DNA of 64,000 nt, taken from the NCBI RefSeq assembly GCF_022321485.1, contig NZ_JAKOGG010000015.1:1-64000 (forward strand), in the 5' to 3' direction. Position numbers and translations under genes: made by a program. The notes below the pieces were generated by a model. It ran no database searches. It was not told the DNA's origin and saw nothing but the letters and a program-made list of their open reading frames with translations. Below are positions 39,074 to 47,700 of this stretch, one piece after another. This DNA is from Shewanella electrica. GTDB lineage: Bacteria; Pseudomonadota; Gammaproteobacteria; Enterobacterales; Shewanellaceae. How positions within the stretch are numbered: position 1 is the first letter of the stretch; every line of letters begins with the position of its first letter.

Positions 39074-39113
39074 AAACGGCGTATCCTTGGTAGGATCGCC
39101 GTTTTCGTTTTTA
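39074..39113 (+). terminator. Rho-independent terminator before hrpA
   Basis: AAAACGGCG(A) pairs with CGCCGTTTT and the inner ATCC with GGAT; TTTCGTTTTT follows. Confidence 0.8.
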
Positions 39114-39127
39114 CTGGATGTTGAGTT

Positions 39128-42100
39128 TTGAACGCCAAGTTGTCGCCGCTGTCGCGCGAATTCCTAGACCGTTGTTACCAGCCTGATGCGGCCCGTATTC
39201 GTCGCCAATTGTTCAAATCAAAATCGCTCAAGGACGCTGATAAAAAAGCGGAGTTGTTGGCGGAGTTAACCACGCGTGCCGAAGCCGCGTTGGAAAAAGC
39301 TAACCAACGTATGGCGTCACGCCCTAAAGTCAGTTATCCCGATGAACTGCCCGTATCACAAAAGCGTGATGAAATTGCCTCGGCCATTATCAATAACCAA
39401 GTGGTGATTGTCGCGGGGGAGACCGGCTCCGGTAAAACCACTCAGTTACCTAAAATCTGTTTAGATCTCGGCCTCGGCGCGCGCGGCTTGATTGGTCATA
39501 CCCAACCGCGGCGTTTGGCGGCGCGTAGTGTGGCGAGCCGCGTGGCGGAAGAGTTACAAACCGAACTCGGTCAAGCGGTCGGTTTTAAAGTGCGCTTTGC
39601 TGATGCGATTGCGCCAGAGTCGTATATCAAGCTGATGACCGACGGGATTTTGCTGGCAGAACTTTCGAACGATAAATGGCTGTCACAATATGAATGTTTG
39701 ATTATCGACGAAGCGCACGAGCGCAGTTTGAACATCGACTTCATCCTCGGCTACATGAAAGAGATCTTGCCGAAACGCCCCGATCTCAAACTTATCATCA
39801 CCTCGGCCACCATCGATGTTGATCGCTTCTCTAAGCACTTTAATGATGCGCCAGTGATTGAAGTCAGCGGCCGAACTTATCCAGTAGAAACGCGCTATCG
39901 GCCACTGCTGCAAGAAGATGATGACGATTTAGATTTGATTGATGGCATCTTCAAAGCCGTTGACGAACTGTACGCCGAAGGGCCGGGCGACATTCTAATC
40001 TTTCTCAATGGTGAGCGCGAAATCCGCGATGTGGCGGATCAGCTCAACCGCCGTCAACTGCGTGATACCGAAGTGCTGCCGCTGTATGCGCGGCTGTCTT
40101 ACGGTGAACAATCCAAAGTGTTCAAATCGCATATTGGCCGCCGTATTGTACTAGCGACCAACGTGGCCGAAACCTCGCTGACGGTACCGGGCATTCGTTA
40201 TGTGATTGACCCCGGTACCGCGCGCATCAGTCGCTACAGTTACCGCACCAAAGTACAGCGTTTGCCAATTGAACCGATCTCCCAAGCCAGCGCCAACCAG
40301 CGCCAGGGCCGTTGTGGCCGTGTCGGCCCCGGTATCTGTATTCGCTTGTACGATGAGCTGGATTTCAACAATCGCCCTGAATTTACTGATCCAGAAATTC
40401 TGCGTACCAACTTGGCCTCGGTCATCTTGCAGATGTTGTCGATTGGACTGGGCGACATTGCCGGTTTCCCCTTTATTCAGCCGCCGGACGAACGCAATAT
40501 TCGCGATGGTTTCTTGCTGCTGGAAGAACTGCAAGCGGTTGGGCGCCATAAAGGCGAGCTGAAACTGACTAAATTGGGCCAGCAGCTGGCGAGCATTCCG
40601 GTCGACCCGCGTTTGGCGCGGATGGTGTTGGAAGCCAATAAACTTGGCAGTTTGCACGAAGTGATGGTGGTCGTGGCCGCGTTGTCGATTCAAGATCCGC
40701 GTGAACGCCCAATTGAGAAGCAGCAAGCCGCCGATGAATCCCATCGCCGCTTTGCTGATAGCAAATCTGACTTTGTCTCCTTATTGAACCTTTGGGATTA
40801 CCTCAAAGAGCAGCAACGTGAGCTGTCTGGGAGTCAGTTCCGTAAACAGGTGAAACAGGAGTTTCTTGCTTATCTGCGTATTCGTGAATGGCAAGATTTA
40901 TACGCTCAGCTGCGCCAAAGTGTGCATGACTTGAAATGGCGTTTGAACAGCGAACCTGCCAATTACGAACAGCTGCACCAAGCTTTGCTGTCAGGCCTGT
41001 TGAGCCAAATCGGGTTTAAAGATGCCAACAACGAATATCTCGGCACCCGTAACCGCCGTTTCTTTATTTTCCCCGGTTCACCGCTGGCGAAGAAAGGCCC
41101 GAAATGGTTGATGGCGGCGGAGCTGACCGAAACCTCGCGCTTATTTGCCCGCAGTGTAGCGTCGATTGAACCTGAGTGGCTCGAGCATCTTGGCGCGCAT
41201 TTGATCAAAAAACAGCATAACGAACCGCATTTTGAAGCCAAACAGGGCGCGGTTATCGCCTTTGAAAACCAAGTGCTGTATGGCTTGACGGTCGTTAACC
41301 GTCGCCGAGTACAGTTTGGCCCGATTGATCCGGTACAAGCACGCGAGATATTCATTCGTAGCGGCCTTGCCGAAGGGCAGCTGAAGCTGCGTGATAAGTT
41401 CTTCCACAGCAACTTGAAGTTGTTAGAAGAGGTGGAAACGTTAGAACACAAGTCTCGTCGCCGCGATATTTTGGTGGATGAGGATGTACTGTTTGCCTTC
41501 TACGACGAACGGGTGCCAGAGGGCATCTATAATCTGCCGTTGTTCAATCGCTGGTGGAAAGCGGCGAGCCGCGACACACCAGCGTTATTGAACTTTGACC
41601 GCGCTTTGCTGATGCAGCGTGACGATACCCACGTATCGGCGCTGGACTTCCCCGATGTGTGGCAGCAAGACAACCTGCGCTTGCCGCTGAGTTACCGTTT
41701 TGAGCCGGGGGAAGAAGACGACGGTGTGTCGCTGCATATTCCGGTGGCGCTGCTCAACCAAGTCGAAGATAGAGATTTTGATTGGCTAGTGCCCGGTCTA
41801 CGGGAAGAGAAATGCGTGGCACTGATCCGCGCGCTGCCAAAGCCGTTACGGCGTAACTTTGTGCCAGCGCCAGATTATGCCAAAGCCTGCGTGCAAGCGA
41901 TGCAGCCATTTGAACAGTCGTTGCTCGAGTCGCTCAGTTATCGCTTGTTGCGTATGAGCGGCACCAAAGTCGCGGCGGAAGATTACGATATCGCCAGCAT
42001 TCCGTTGCATCTGCGGATGAACTTTAAGGTTGAGGACGACAAGGGCAAACTGATCGCCCAAAGCCGCGATTTGGATGGCTTAAAAGCCAAGCTGCAAGGG

Positions 42101-43003
42101 CAGGTGAAACACGCTATTCGCCAAGTCGCCGATGAGGGCATTGAGCAAACATCACTGACCGAATGGAGCTTTGGTGACTTGCCCAGTGAATATCAGCGCA
42201 AGCGGGGCAACTACCAAGTTAAGGCGTACCCGGCGCTGGTGGACGAGGGCAGTGATGTTGCCATCAAGCTGTTTGATGATGAACAGCAAGCACAAACTCA
42301 GCACCGCCAAGGTGTACGCAAACTGCTGTTGCTGAACATCCCATCACCTGTAAAACATCTGCAACAGGCCTTGCCGAACAAAGCCAAGCTGGCGATGTAC
42401 TTTAACCCGTTCGGCCAAGTGCAATTGCTGATTGATGACATTATCGATGCTGCGATTCAGATGATTCTGGATCAACAAGCGCTAGATGTGCGTACGCCAG
42501 CGCAGTTTGAGGCCGCGCGTGATGCGGTACGGCAAGATCTCAACAGCGCCGCCGAGCAGATTTCGTTGAAAGTGGAAGCCGTGTTGACTGCGCACCAACG
42601 TATTCGCAAACGCTTAAAAGGCAAAATCAGTTTCGATATCGCCTTTGCCATGAGTGACATTCAAGCTCATCTCGATAGTCTTGTGTTTAAAGGGTTTGTC
42701 GAGGCCACAGGCTGGCAAAAGCTCGATGATCTCAACCGTTACTTGAAGGCGATTGAAATGCGCTTAGATAAGCTACCGGTCGATCCAAACCGCGATAAAC
42801 TGCATCTACTGAGTATTCAGAACGTGACCGAAGAGTACAAAGCGACGTTGGCTAAACTCCCCAAATCACAGCCAGTGCCAGAAGCACTAGCCAACGTCCG
42901 TTGGATGATTGAGGAATACCGCGTTAGTTGCTTTGCGCAAACATTGGGAACGGCATATCCGATTTCAGAGAAACGTATTCTCAACCAATTGCAGCAAGTA
43001 TGA
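39128..43003 (+). CDS. hrpA: ATP-dependent RNA helicase HrpA
   Basis: HrpA is a DEAH-box RNA helicase; in E. coli it resolves stalled ribosomes and affects fimbrial mRNA processing. The 1291-residue protein (E. coli 1300) aligns along its length: Walker A GETGSGKTTQLPK (about 97), DEAH at 194-197, SATID, and motif VI QRQGRCGRVGPG (about 395), then the long HrpA-specific C-terminal region with ELEHKSRRRDILVD-like HKSRRRDILVDED and LLLLNIPSP. Translation starts at TTG (39128) with GGATG upstream. No operon partner is evident. Confidence 0.96.
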   Translation: MNAKLSPLSREFLDRCYQPDAARIRRQLFKSKSLKDADKKAELLAELTTRAEAALEKANQRMASRPKVSYPDELPVSQKRDEIASAIINNQVVIVAGETGSGKTTQLPKICLDLGLGARGLIGHTQPRRLAARSVASRVAEELQTELGQAVGFKVRFADAIAPESYIKLMTDGILLAELSNDKWLSQYECLIIDEAHERSLNIDFILGYMKEILPKRPDLKLIITSATIDVDRFSKHFNDAPVIEVSGRTYPVETRYRPLLQEDDDDLDLIDGIFKAVDELYAEGPGDILIFLNGEREIRDVADQLNRRQLRDTEVLPLYARLSYGEQSKVFKSHIGRRIVLATNVAETSLTVPGIRYVIDPGTARISRYSYRTKVQRLPIEPISQASANQRQGRCGRVGPGICIRLYDELDFNNRPEFTDPEILRTNLASVILQMLSIGLGDIAGFPFIQPPDERNIRDGFLLLEELQAVGRHKGELKLTKLGQQLASIPVDPRLARMVLEANKLGSLHEVMVVVAALSIQDPRERPIEKQQAADESHRRFADSKSDFVSLLNLWDYLKEQQRELSGSQFRKQVKQEFLAYLRIREWQDLYAQLRQSVHDLKWRLNSEPANYEQLHQALLSGLLSQIGFKDANNEYLGTRNRRFFIFPGSPLAKKGPKWLMAAELTETSRLFARSVASIEPEWLEHLGAHLIKKQHNEPHFEAKQGAVIAFENQVLYGLTVVNRRRVQFGPIDPVQAREIFIRSGLAEGQLKLRDKFFHSNLKLLEEVETLEHKSRRRDILVDEDVLFAFYDERVPEGIYNLPLFNRWWKAASRDTPALLNFDRALLMQRDDTHVSALDFPDVWQQDNLRLPLSYRFEPGEEDDGVSLHIPVALLNQVEDRDFDWLVPGLREEKCVALIRALPKPLRRNFVPAPDYAKACVQAMQPFEQSLLESLSYRLLRMSGTKVAAEDYDIASIPLHLRMNFKVEDDKGKLIAQSRDLDGLKAKLQGQVKHAIRQVADEGIEQTSLTEWSFGDLPSEYQRKRGNYQVKAYPALVDEGSDVAIKLFDDEQQAQTQHRQGVRKLLLLNIPSPVKHLQQALPNKAKLAMYFNPFGQVQLLIDDIIDAAIQMILDQQALDVRTPAQFEAARDAVRQDLNSAAEQISLKVEAVLTAHQRIRKRLKGKISFDIAFAMSDIQAHLDSLVFKGFVEATGWQKLDDLNRYLKAIEMRLDKLPVDPNRDKLHLLSIQNVTEEYKATLAKLPKSQPVPEALANVRWMIEEYRVSCFAQTLGTAYPISEKRILNQLQQV

Positions 43004-43069
43004 TGGTTCAATACCGGACGGCAGGATGAGTTGAATTTCTGACTCGTCCAATACGGATAGAAAGATACT

Positions 43070-43414
43070 ATGCAGGGATTGATGAACAACACCAAATGGC
43101 GCCGAATACTGACACTGCTGGCTGAATATCCACTCTATCTGCAGTTTAAATTGCTCGGTGAACGTGAATTCCCGCTCGATGTTGAGCAGGCCAATTTGGT
43201 GTTGAGTGGATTTGGAACAACCCATTTTACTTTGGTGCGGCGTGAGCTGAGCTACAGTGACATCGGCCAACTAAAAATTGTGACCTCGCCACTGCCAGCA
43301 AACACGACACTAAGCCAATTACAGCAGGCGCTTGCTGGCATAGCTCAAATCACTATTAACCCACTGATTGCGGTGGAAGATGGTTATCTGTTGTCTGGCT
43401 ATAGCGGTATCTAA
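43070..43414 (+). CDS. Hypothetical protein, 114 residues
   Basis: I do not recognise this family. The product is soluble, with no signal peptide or membrane segment. It begins MQGLMNNTKWRRILTLLAEY and has an aromatic and hydrophobic core typical of a folded domain. ATG at 43070 or 43082 could start it; AGGGA precedes the second closely. It lies 66 bases after hrpA on the same strand and ends 4 bases from a convergent membrane protein gene. Codon use resembles its neighbours, so it is probably a real gene. Confidence 0.6.
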   Translation: MQGLMNNTKWRRILTLLAEYPLYLQFKLLGEREFPLDVEQANLVLSGFGTTHFTLVRRELSYSDIGQLKIVTSPLPANTTLSQLQQALAGIAQITINPLIAVEDGYLLSGYSGI

Positions 43415-43417
43415 GCG

Positions 43418-43744
43418 CTATTGCCACAACACGAATTTACTGTAAAGCAAGCTACTGCTAATAAACGCTAATCCAATCCAGCCTAAGCCTCGCGTCACCA
43501 TCAACGGTGCATGCCGATTAAAATAGGGAAACAGAATCGCGCCTAAAGCAACTAAGGGCACCATGCCAAACAGCTTGCCTAAGTGAGAGCTGGAGATTGG
43601 CGCAAAGGGTGGGACAAGCACGTAAATACTCCAGTAAATCGCGTAAAGTACCATGGCGGCACACGCTTCTTTTACTGAAGTTTCTCCTTCGTTGTTGCGA
43701 AAATAAAAGTACAATAAAACAACAAAAATAATTAAACTAATCAA
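43418..43744 (-). CDS. Hypothetical inner membrane protein, 108 residues
   Basis: Four hydrophobic segments are visible: residues 1-15 (MISLIIFVVLLYFYF), about 28-45, 58-74 and 88-104. The protein is otherwise not recognised. Its frame is convergent with the preceding hypothetical gene (3-base gap). It lies downstream of the broken end of an ABC transporter operon on the same strand, but a separate start region of about 80 bases lies between them, so operon membership is uncertain. Confidence 0.6.
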   Translation of the reverse strand: MISLIIFVVLLYFYFRNNEGETSVKEACAAMVLYAIYWSIYVLVPPFAPISSSHLGKLFGMVPLVALGAILFPYFNRHAPLMVTRGLGWIGLAFISSSLLYSKFVLWQ

Positions 43745-43824
43745 AAAGTTACTCCATTAACTACCCGTGGTTTTATTACGGGTATCCTTCAAATGATTTA
43801 GCAACCAATTCATCGTTATCGGTG

Positions 43825-44112
43825 TTAATGCCAAAACCACAGCAGTAGTACTGCGACACTTATCGGCCAAGCGAGAAAGTAGCGGCGCTGGCACAATATA
43901 GCAAGCTGAGTGACCAGATAAAACAGCAGCATCAGCCCTAAACTACCTAACGTTAGTAGGTCAAACCAGACAACTATTGCCAGCATAGGTAAGGTGTATA
44001 GCCAAACGTAGGCTAAGGTTTGCCAATCTTGCCTTTTGGCGCTCAAACCAAGGGAATCTATATACAGCTGATACTGTTGCCGCCAGGCGAGGGCATCTAA
44101 CAGTTTTGTCGC
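43825..44112 (-). pseudogene. Small membrane protein gene with start codon removed by MITE insertion
   Basis: The open frame runs from the edge of the repeat element at 44112 to TAA-type stop at 43825, 95 residues with hydrophobic segments around WLYTLPMLAIVVWF and LISVAVLLLWFWH-like ends. No ATG, GTG or TTG remains between the element and residue 22. If the element and one TA are removed, the flanks join as ATGCTAG, so the gene would have started ATG CTA GCG and overlapped the stop of the permease gene upstream. The intact product had 97 residues. Restart at TTG 44046 would give 73 residues. Its role in the transporter is unknown. Confidence 0.75.
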
Positions 44113-44379
44113 TAGGGGCTGTTTATCTTTAGTGTTTAATTTTTGTTCAAATTAAACGCGTTTTGAACGAGGCGCAGCCTGCGACGCTTAGTCAACTAAG
44201 CAAGCTGGGGGCAACAAAGTTCAGGAGGCGTTTAAATGAACCCTTCGGGCAGCGACAGAGCGTGATTTATTCGGCGTTAGGTGCTGTTTGTGGAGAATAA
44301 CTACACGGCACATCACCTGCCTTGCCTAAATCACGCTCTGTCTGCTGCAAAAACAACCAGCAAAGATAAACAGCCCCTA
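44113..44379 (+). mobile_element. MITE-like element, best preserved copy (IS630/Tc1-mariner type)
   Basis: The ends are perfect inverted repeats, TAGGGGCTGTTTATCTTT and its complement (44113-44130, 44362-44379), flanked by GC on both sides. The outer TA on each side reads as a target duplication, and the restored site is GCTAGC, with CTAG being the target favoured by IS630-family elements. Inside are a second inverted repeat, ACAGAGCGTGATTTA / TAAATCACGCTCTGT, and TTAGTCAACTAAG, but no coding frame of note. A partner transposase is not in the window, so it would be mobilised in trans. Confidence 0.85.
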
Positions 44380-45210
44380 GCATATGCCCATGAGTAGGCT
44401 GAAAAAGCTACTGATATAAGGTTGGGCAACCTCGCTGCTATAGCGCAGAAAATTATCGGCAAGCATCAATAGCAGCAATAGCATTACCAGCCGCAGCAAT
44501 TGTGCTTTCGGTGTGGTTAAGTCTGCCGCTAGTTGCAGTTGTACTACCCCCCGAGGCTGATTTACTTGCGGTAATTGATGGAATGTCATCAGTTGTTCAA
44601 CCGCAATAACCAACAGCCAGATGCCAACGAGCTGAGCCACCGTTAGCTCACTGGCAAATGGCAACATCAACAACGGTGCTAGCAATAAACTCAACCAAGG
44701 ATAGCGGCGATACACTGCTGCCCAACTGTAGTACAGCGATAGCAATGCTAGCGTAAAAATGGGCAAAAATTGGCTTAGACTGACGAGTATTGGCTGAGAT
44801 ATAAGATGGCTTGCATGTCGAAGCAACAATCCGAACAACATCAGCCATGGCGCTAACAGCAGCAGATGCGCGGCATAGAGAATTAAACCTAGCTCTGTCA
44901 TGCGTTGGCGGCCTTTACTCACCGGTAGGCTGGCGACATAGTCGCTAACTTTCTGTGCTTTAATGGCTTTTTGCTGCAATAGTAGCCAGCTATGTAGCAA
45001 TAGTTGATAGGCCCATAGCGCCGTTAGGTATTGGCGTGCTGGTGTTTGCGGATCGGCGAGTAATGCCAGTACCACCAGTGGCATCATCACCAAGGCGGGC
45101 ATGGCGAGCGGAAAAAGGTTCACCAATCCTAGACTCAGTTGTTTGAGCTGAGCTAACAGTTGCGTCAGTTCATGGCGATAGCAACTGAGGCGGAATTGCC
45201 AATAGTTCAA
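44377..45210 (-). CDS. ABC transporter permease-like membrane protein
   Basis: The 277-residue protein has about six hydrophobic segments (for example residues 28-52, 62-80, 112-128, 140-160, 172-190 and 244-262) and a basic N-terminus, as expected for an ABC-2 type permease, though no family signature was recognised. Its ATG overlaps the stop of the ATPase gene upstream by 4 bases, so the two form a transporter. Its TAG stop is made of the TA target duplication and the first G of the repeat element. The transported substrate is unknown. Confidence 0.75.
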   Translation of the reverse strand: MNYWQFRLSCYRHELTQLLAQLKQLSLGLVNLFPLAMPALVMMPLVVLALLADPQTPARQYLTALWAYQLLLHSWLLLQQKAIKAQKVSDYVASLPVSKGRQRMTELGLILYAAHLLLLAPWLMLFGLLLRHASHLISQPILVSLSQFLPIFTLALLSLYYSWAAVYRRYPWLSLLLAPLLMLPFASELTVAQLVGIWLLVIAVEQLMTFHQLPQVNQPRGVVQLQLAADLTTPKAQLLRLVMLLLLLMLADNFLRYSSEVAQPYISSFFSLLMGIC

Positions 45211-45812
45211 GCAGCCATCCCCTTGAGTTGCTCAATCGCTATCTGCTGTAGTGGGGCGTGCTGCAGCGCTAAAGGTTCGTGGCTTGCCAAAATGACTTGG
45301 CCGGGATACTCATCCAACAACTGCAGCAAGACCTGACGGCTTGCTTCATCTAAGCCATTAAATGGTTCATCCAATAGCAGTAATCTCGGTTGATGCAATA
45401 GCGCAGTGAGCAGGCTTAACTTTTTATAATTCCCTAAAGATAAATCGGCAATTTTGGTATGGAGAAATGGTGTCAGCGCTAACTGGTCAATCAGCACTGC
45501 ATCCACAGGGCATTGGTGTTGGTGGCAATGAAAATTGAGTAACGCCTGTGCCGACATAAATTCGGGTAACTGGATTTTACTGGCGCTGATGCCGATCTGC
45601 TGTTTAGCCGTGGGTTGCAACACGTTTTGTTGTTCAAACAATACTTGGCCTGAGCTGGGAGTGAGTAATCCCGCCGCCAGTAATAACAGGGTAGTTTTGC
45701 CGCTGCCATTGGCACCATACAGCTGAATCCGCGGCGCGGAAAATTGCATGTTGAGATCAGCAAACAAATGCTGCTGCGCAAAGCTATGACTGACATGAGC
45801 AAAGGTCAACAA
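45207..45812 (-). CDS. ABC transporter ATP-binding protein (CcmA-like size)
   Basis: The 201-residue ATPase has Walker A YGANGSGKTTLL (about 33-44), the signature LSLGNYKKLSLL, Walker B LLLLDEPFNGLD and the switch LASHEP. It is short, like CcmA-type ATPases. The signature lacks the usual SGG and reads SLGNYKK, which is tolerated in CcmA-like proteins. It overlaps the downstream permease by 4 bases. A 127-base gap with a hairpin separates it from the ABC pair upstream. Confidence 0.88.
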   Translation of the reverse strand: MLTFAHVSHSFAQQHLFADLNMQFSAPRIQLYGANGSGKTTLLLLAAGLLTPSSGQVLFEQQNVLQPTAKQQIGISASKIQLPEFMSAQALLNFHCHQHQCPVDAVLIDQLALTPFLHTKIADLSLGNYKKLSLLTALLHQPRLLLLDEPFNGLDEASRQVLLQLLDEYPGQVILASHEPLALQHAPLQQIAIEQLKGMAA

Positions 45813-45896
45813 TGGCTAACATCCTGTAAGTATTGTCAATGTGCTGCGGCTATCACTGCCACAGTGAGGAATAAAACAGCAATTGAGTTTAGCGTT

Positions 45897-45934
45897 ACAC
45901 ACGGTGCTGTCAGTACGAATACAGCACCGTGTGT
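45897..45934. repeat. Perfect 14-bp inverted repeat between two ABC gene sets
   Basis: ACACACGGTGCTGT and its exact complement (45897-45910, 45921-45934) flank a 10-base loop. On either strand no T run follows, so it is not a standard terminator. It begins 5 bases after the stop of the upstream ATPase gene and may stabilise the 3' end of that transcript or lower expression of the next pair. Confidence 0.7.
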
Positions 45935-45939
45935 CCGAC

Positions 45940-46839
45940 TTATTGGGCAAACAAGGTGTCTTCCAATGAGCGGCCATTAAGCAATAAGCGGTAGCGCCAT
46001 CCTTGCTGATGACACAGTTGCAGTAGTGCAACATCTAACGCTGTCGCTGATGGCTGATACTCAATCACAAAGGCGTGTTGGCTTGCCACATTCACTTGCA
46101 ACACATCAGGCAATTGTCGCAACACCGACAGCACGGTTTGATCGTCCACCGCTTGTAACTGCAAGGTGAAGTATTGCGTTTCGGTTGTGGCCGACAGCGA
46201 TACCTGTTGTTTCACTTGGCCGCGCTCTAAAAACACCACTTGATCACACAGTCGCTCTAACTCATCGAGGTTATGTGAACTCACCACAAAGGTGGTGCGG
46301 TCAGAGAGTTTACTGATGAGGTCGCGGATCAGCCGCGCGTTGGCGGGGTCAATCCCAGCAGTCGGTTCATCCAGTAAAATCAGCTCTGGTTCGCCAATCA
46401 AGGCTTGGGCAATCGCGACGCGTTTACTCATGCCGTGGCTTAACGTAGTGGGTTTCTGCTTGAGTGAATCAGCGAGATCTACCAATGTCAGCACTCGCAA
46501 CGCTTCTTGTTTGGCTGCTTTGGCCGACATGCCGCGCAGTTGGGCGAACAAACTCAGTTGCTGCTCAAGGGTAAAATCGGGATCGAGCTTCGCATCTTGT
46601 GGCAAAGCACCGATTTTACTGCGCAGTTGTGGATGTCCCGGCGGCAGGCCAAACACTTCAATGCTGCCCGCGCTGGGATGAATATAACCCAACAGCAAGC
46701 TAAACAGCGTGGTTTTACCGGCGCCGTTGGGACCAACTAAAGCGATTGGTTGGCCAGTGGTTAAATCGAGGTTGATATTATCTAGTGCGAGGTGGCTACC
46801 GTAACGGCGGCTAAGCTGTTGGCATTTTATCAGGCTCAT
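45940..46839 (-). CDS. ABC-2 type transporter ATP-binding protein
   Basis: The 299-residue ATPase has Walker A VGPNGAGKTTLFSLL (about 36-50), signature LSHGMSKRVAIAQAL, Walker B LILLDEPTAGIDP and SSHNLDEL, followed by a C-terminal extension of about 90 residues typical of drug/antibiotic or NosF-like exporters. Its start overlaps the stop of the upstream permease gene by 4 bases, so the two make one transporter. Function beyond export is not evident. Confidence 0.92.
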   Translation of the reverse strand: MSLIKCQQLSRRYGSHLALDNINLDLTTGQPIALVGPNGAGKTTLFSLLLGYIHPSAGSIEVFGLPPGHPQLRSKIGALPQDAKLDPDFTLEQQLSLFAQLRGMSAKAAKQEALRVLTLVDLADSLKQKPTTLSHGMSKRVAIAQALIGEPELILLDEPTAGIDPANARLIRDLISKLSDRTTFVVSSHNLDELERLCDQVVFLERGQVKQQVSLSATTETQYFTLQLQAVDDQTVLSVLRQLPDVLQVNVASQHAFVIEYQPSATALDVALLQLCHQQGWRYRLLLNGRSLEDTLFAQ

Positions 46840-47675
46840 ACGTCGCTCCGTTTAAAAGCATAAAATCCAAGGGCTAAGAATGCCACGGTTTGTATTAGCG
46901 CGACTTTAAGGAAGATTGGCGCTTGGGTTGGCATCACGCCCATGAGCTGTTGTGTCTCAGTGCCTGGCATCACATATTCAAGGTAAGCCAACGGCGCGAC
47001 GGTGACGTCTGCCAACCACACCAGCAATGACAACCCAGTGAAAAACAATACCGAGTAAAGCACCGCCTGTTTACTGCTACTGGCAATTACTGACAGCAAA
47101 GACATTAGTGCAACGTACGGCAGTAACATCAGCAAAATCACCAGCCACACTTGTAGGCCACAAATCACGGCGGGCAGCGCAAGATGAATATCACGCACCA
47201 TAGCCATCACCATCGTCACTAAGCTTGTCGCGCCGCTCAGTAATGCCATTACTGCCATCGCCCCTAAAAAGCGGCCGAAAAATAATGCGATGCGGCTGGC
47301 ATGTAAGCTGAGAAAACGGAAGGTGCCGCGTTGGATATCATCGGCAAATTGCCCCGCACCGAGCAGAATGGCAAACATAGGTTGTAGCCCCAGTGCAAAT
47401 ACCCAATACATGGCAAACTCTTCCACCGGCCAATTGAACAAGTTGCTCATGGCACCTTCGCCTAACACTTGCATGACGATATCTTTGGCGTCGGGATGCA
47501 GCATCAGGTTCACGGCATCACGCACCAAAAACAGCAAAATGAGCAACCACAGCATCACATAGGCAGCTAAGGTAACGAGCCCTTTGGTTTGACTGAGTAG
47601 GCGGCGCACTTCCGTAGTGGCAATCAAGCTGATTTGCCTGACCGTTGAACTGTGTAACTCCGTGGCTTGGTTCAT
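46836..47675 (-). CDS. ABC-2 type transporter permease
   Basis: The 279-residue membrane protein has about six hydrophobic segments (for example residues 36-52, 92-108, 140-165, 175-200, 208-228 and 255-272), the layout of ABC-2 and NosY-like permeases. It precedes and overlaps the ATPase gene by 4 bases. It starts the ABC region of the minus strand, 25 bases downstream of the yceH stop, so it may be transcribed from the yceH-cvfB side. The substrate is unknown. Confidence 0.88.
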   Translation of the reverse strand: MNQATELHSSTVRQISLIATTEVRRLLSQTKGLVTLAAYVMLWLLILLFLVRDAVNLMLHPDAKDIVMQVLGEGAMSNLFNWPVEEFAMYWVFALGLQPMFAILLGAGQFADDIQRGTFRFLSLHASRIALFFGRFLGAMAVMALLSGATSLVTMVMAMVRDIHLALPAVICGLQVWLVILLMLLPYVALMSLLSVIASSSKQAVLYSVLFFTGLSLLVWLADVTVAPLAYLEYVMPGTETQQLMGVMPTQAPIFLKVALIQTVAFLALGFYAFKRSDV

Positions 47676-47700
47676 TGTCGTCCTTTTAAATTGCTGCGGG

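Noticed and set aside
43418-44379. Whether the 108-residue and 95-residue membrane frames are one frameshifted gene
   Set aside because: An 80-base gap with separate stop and start signals and unrelated sequences argues for two different genes.
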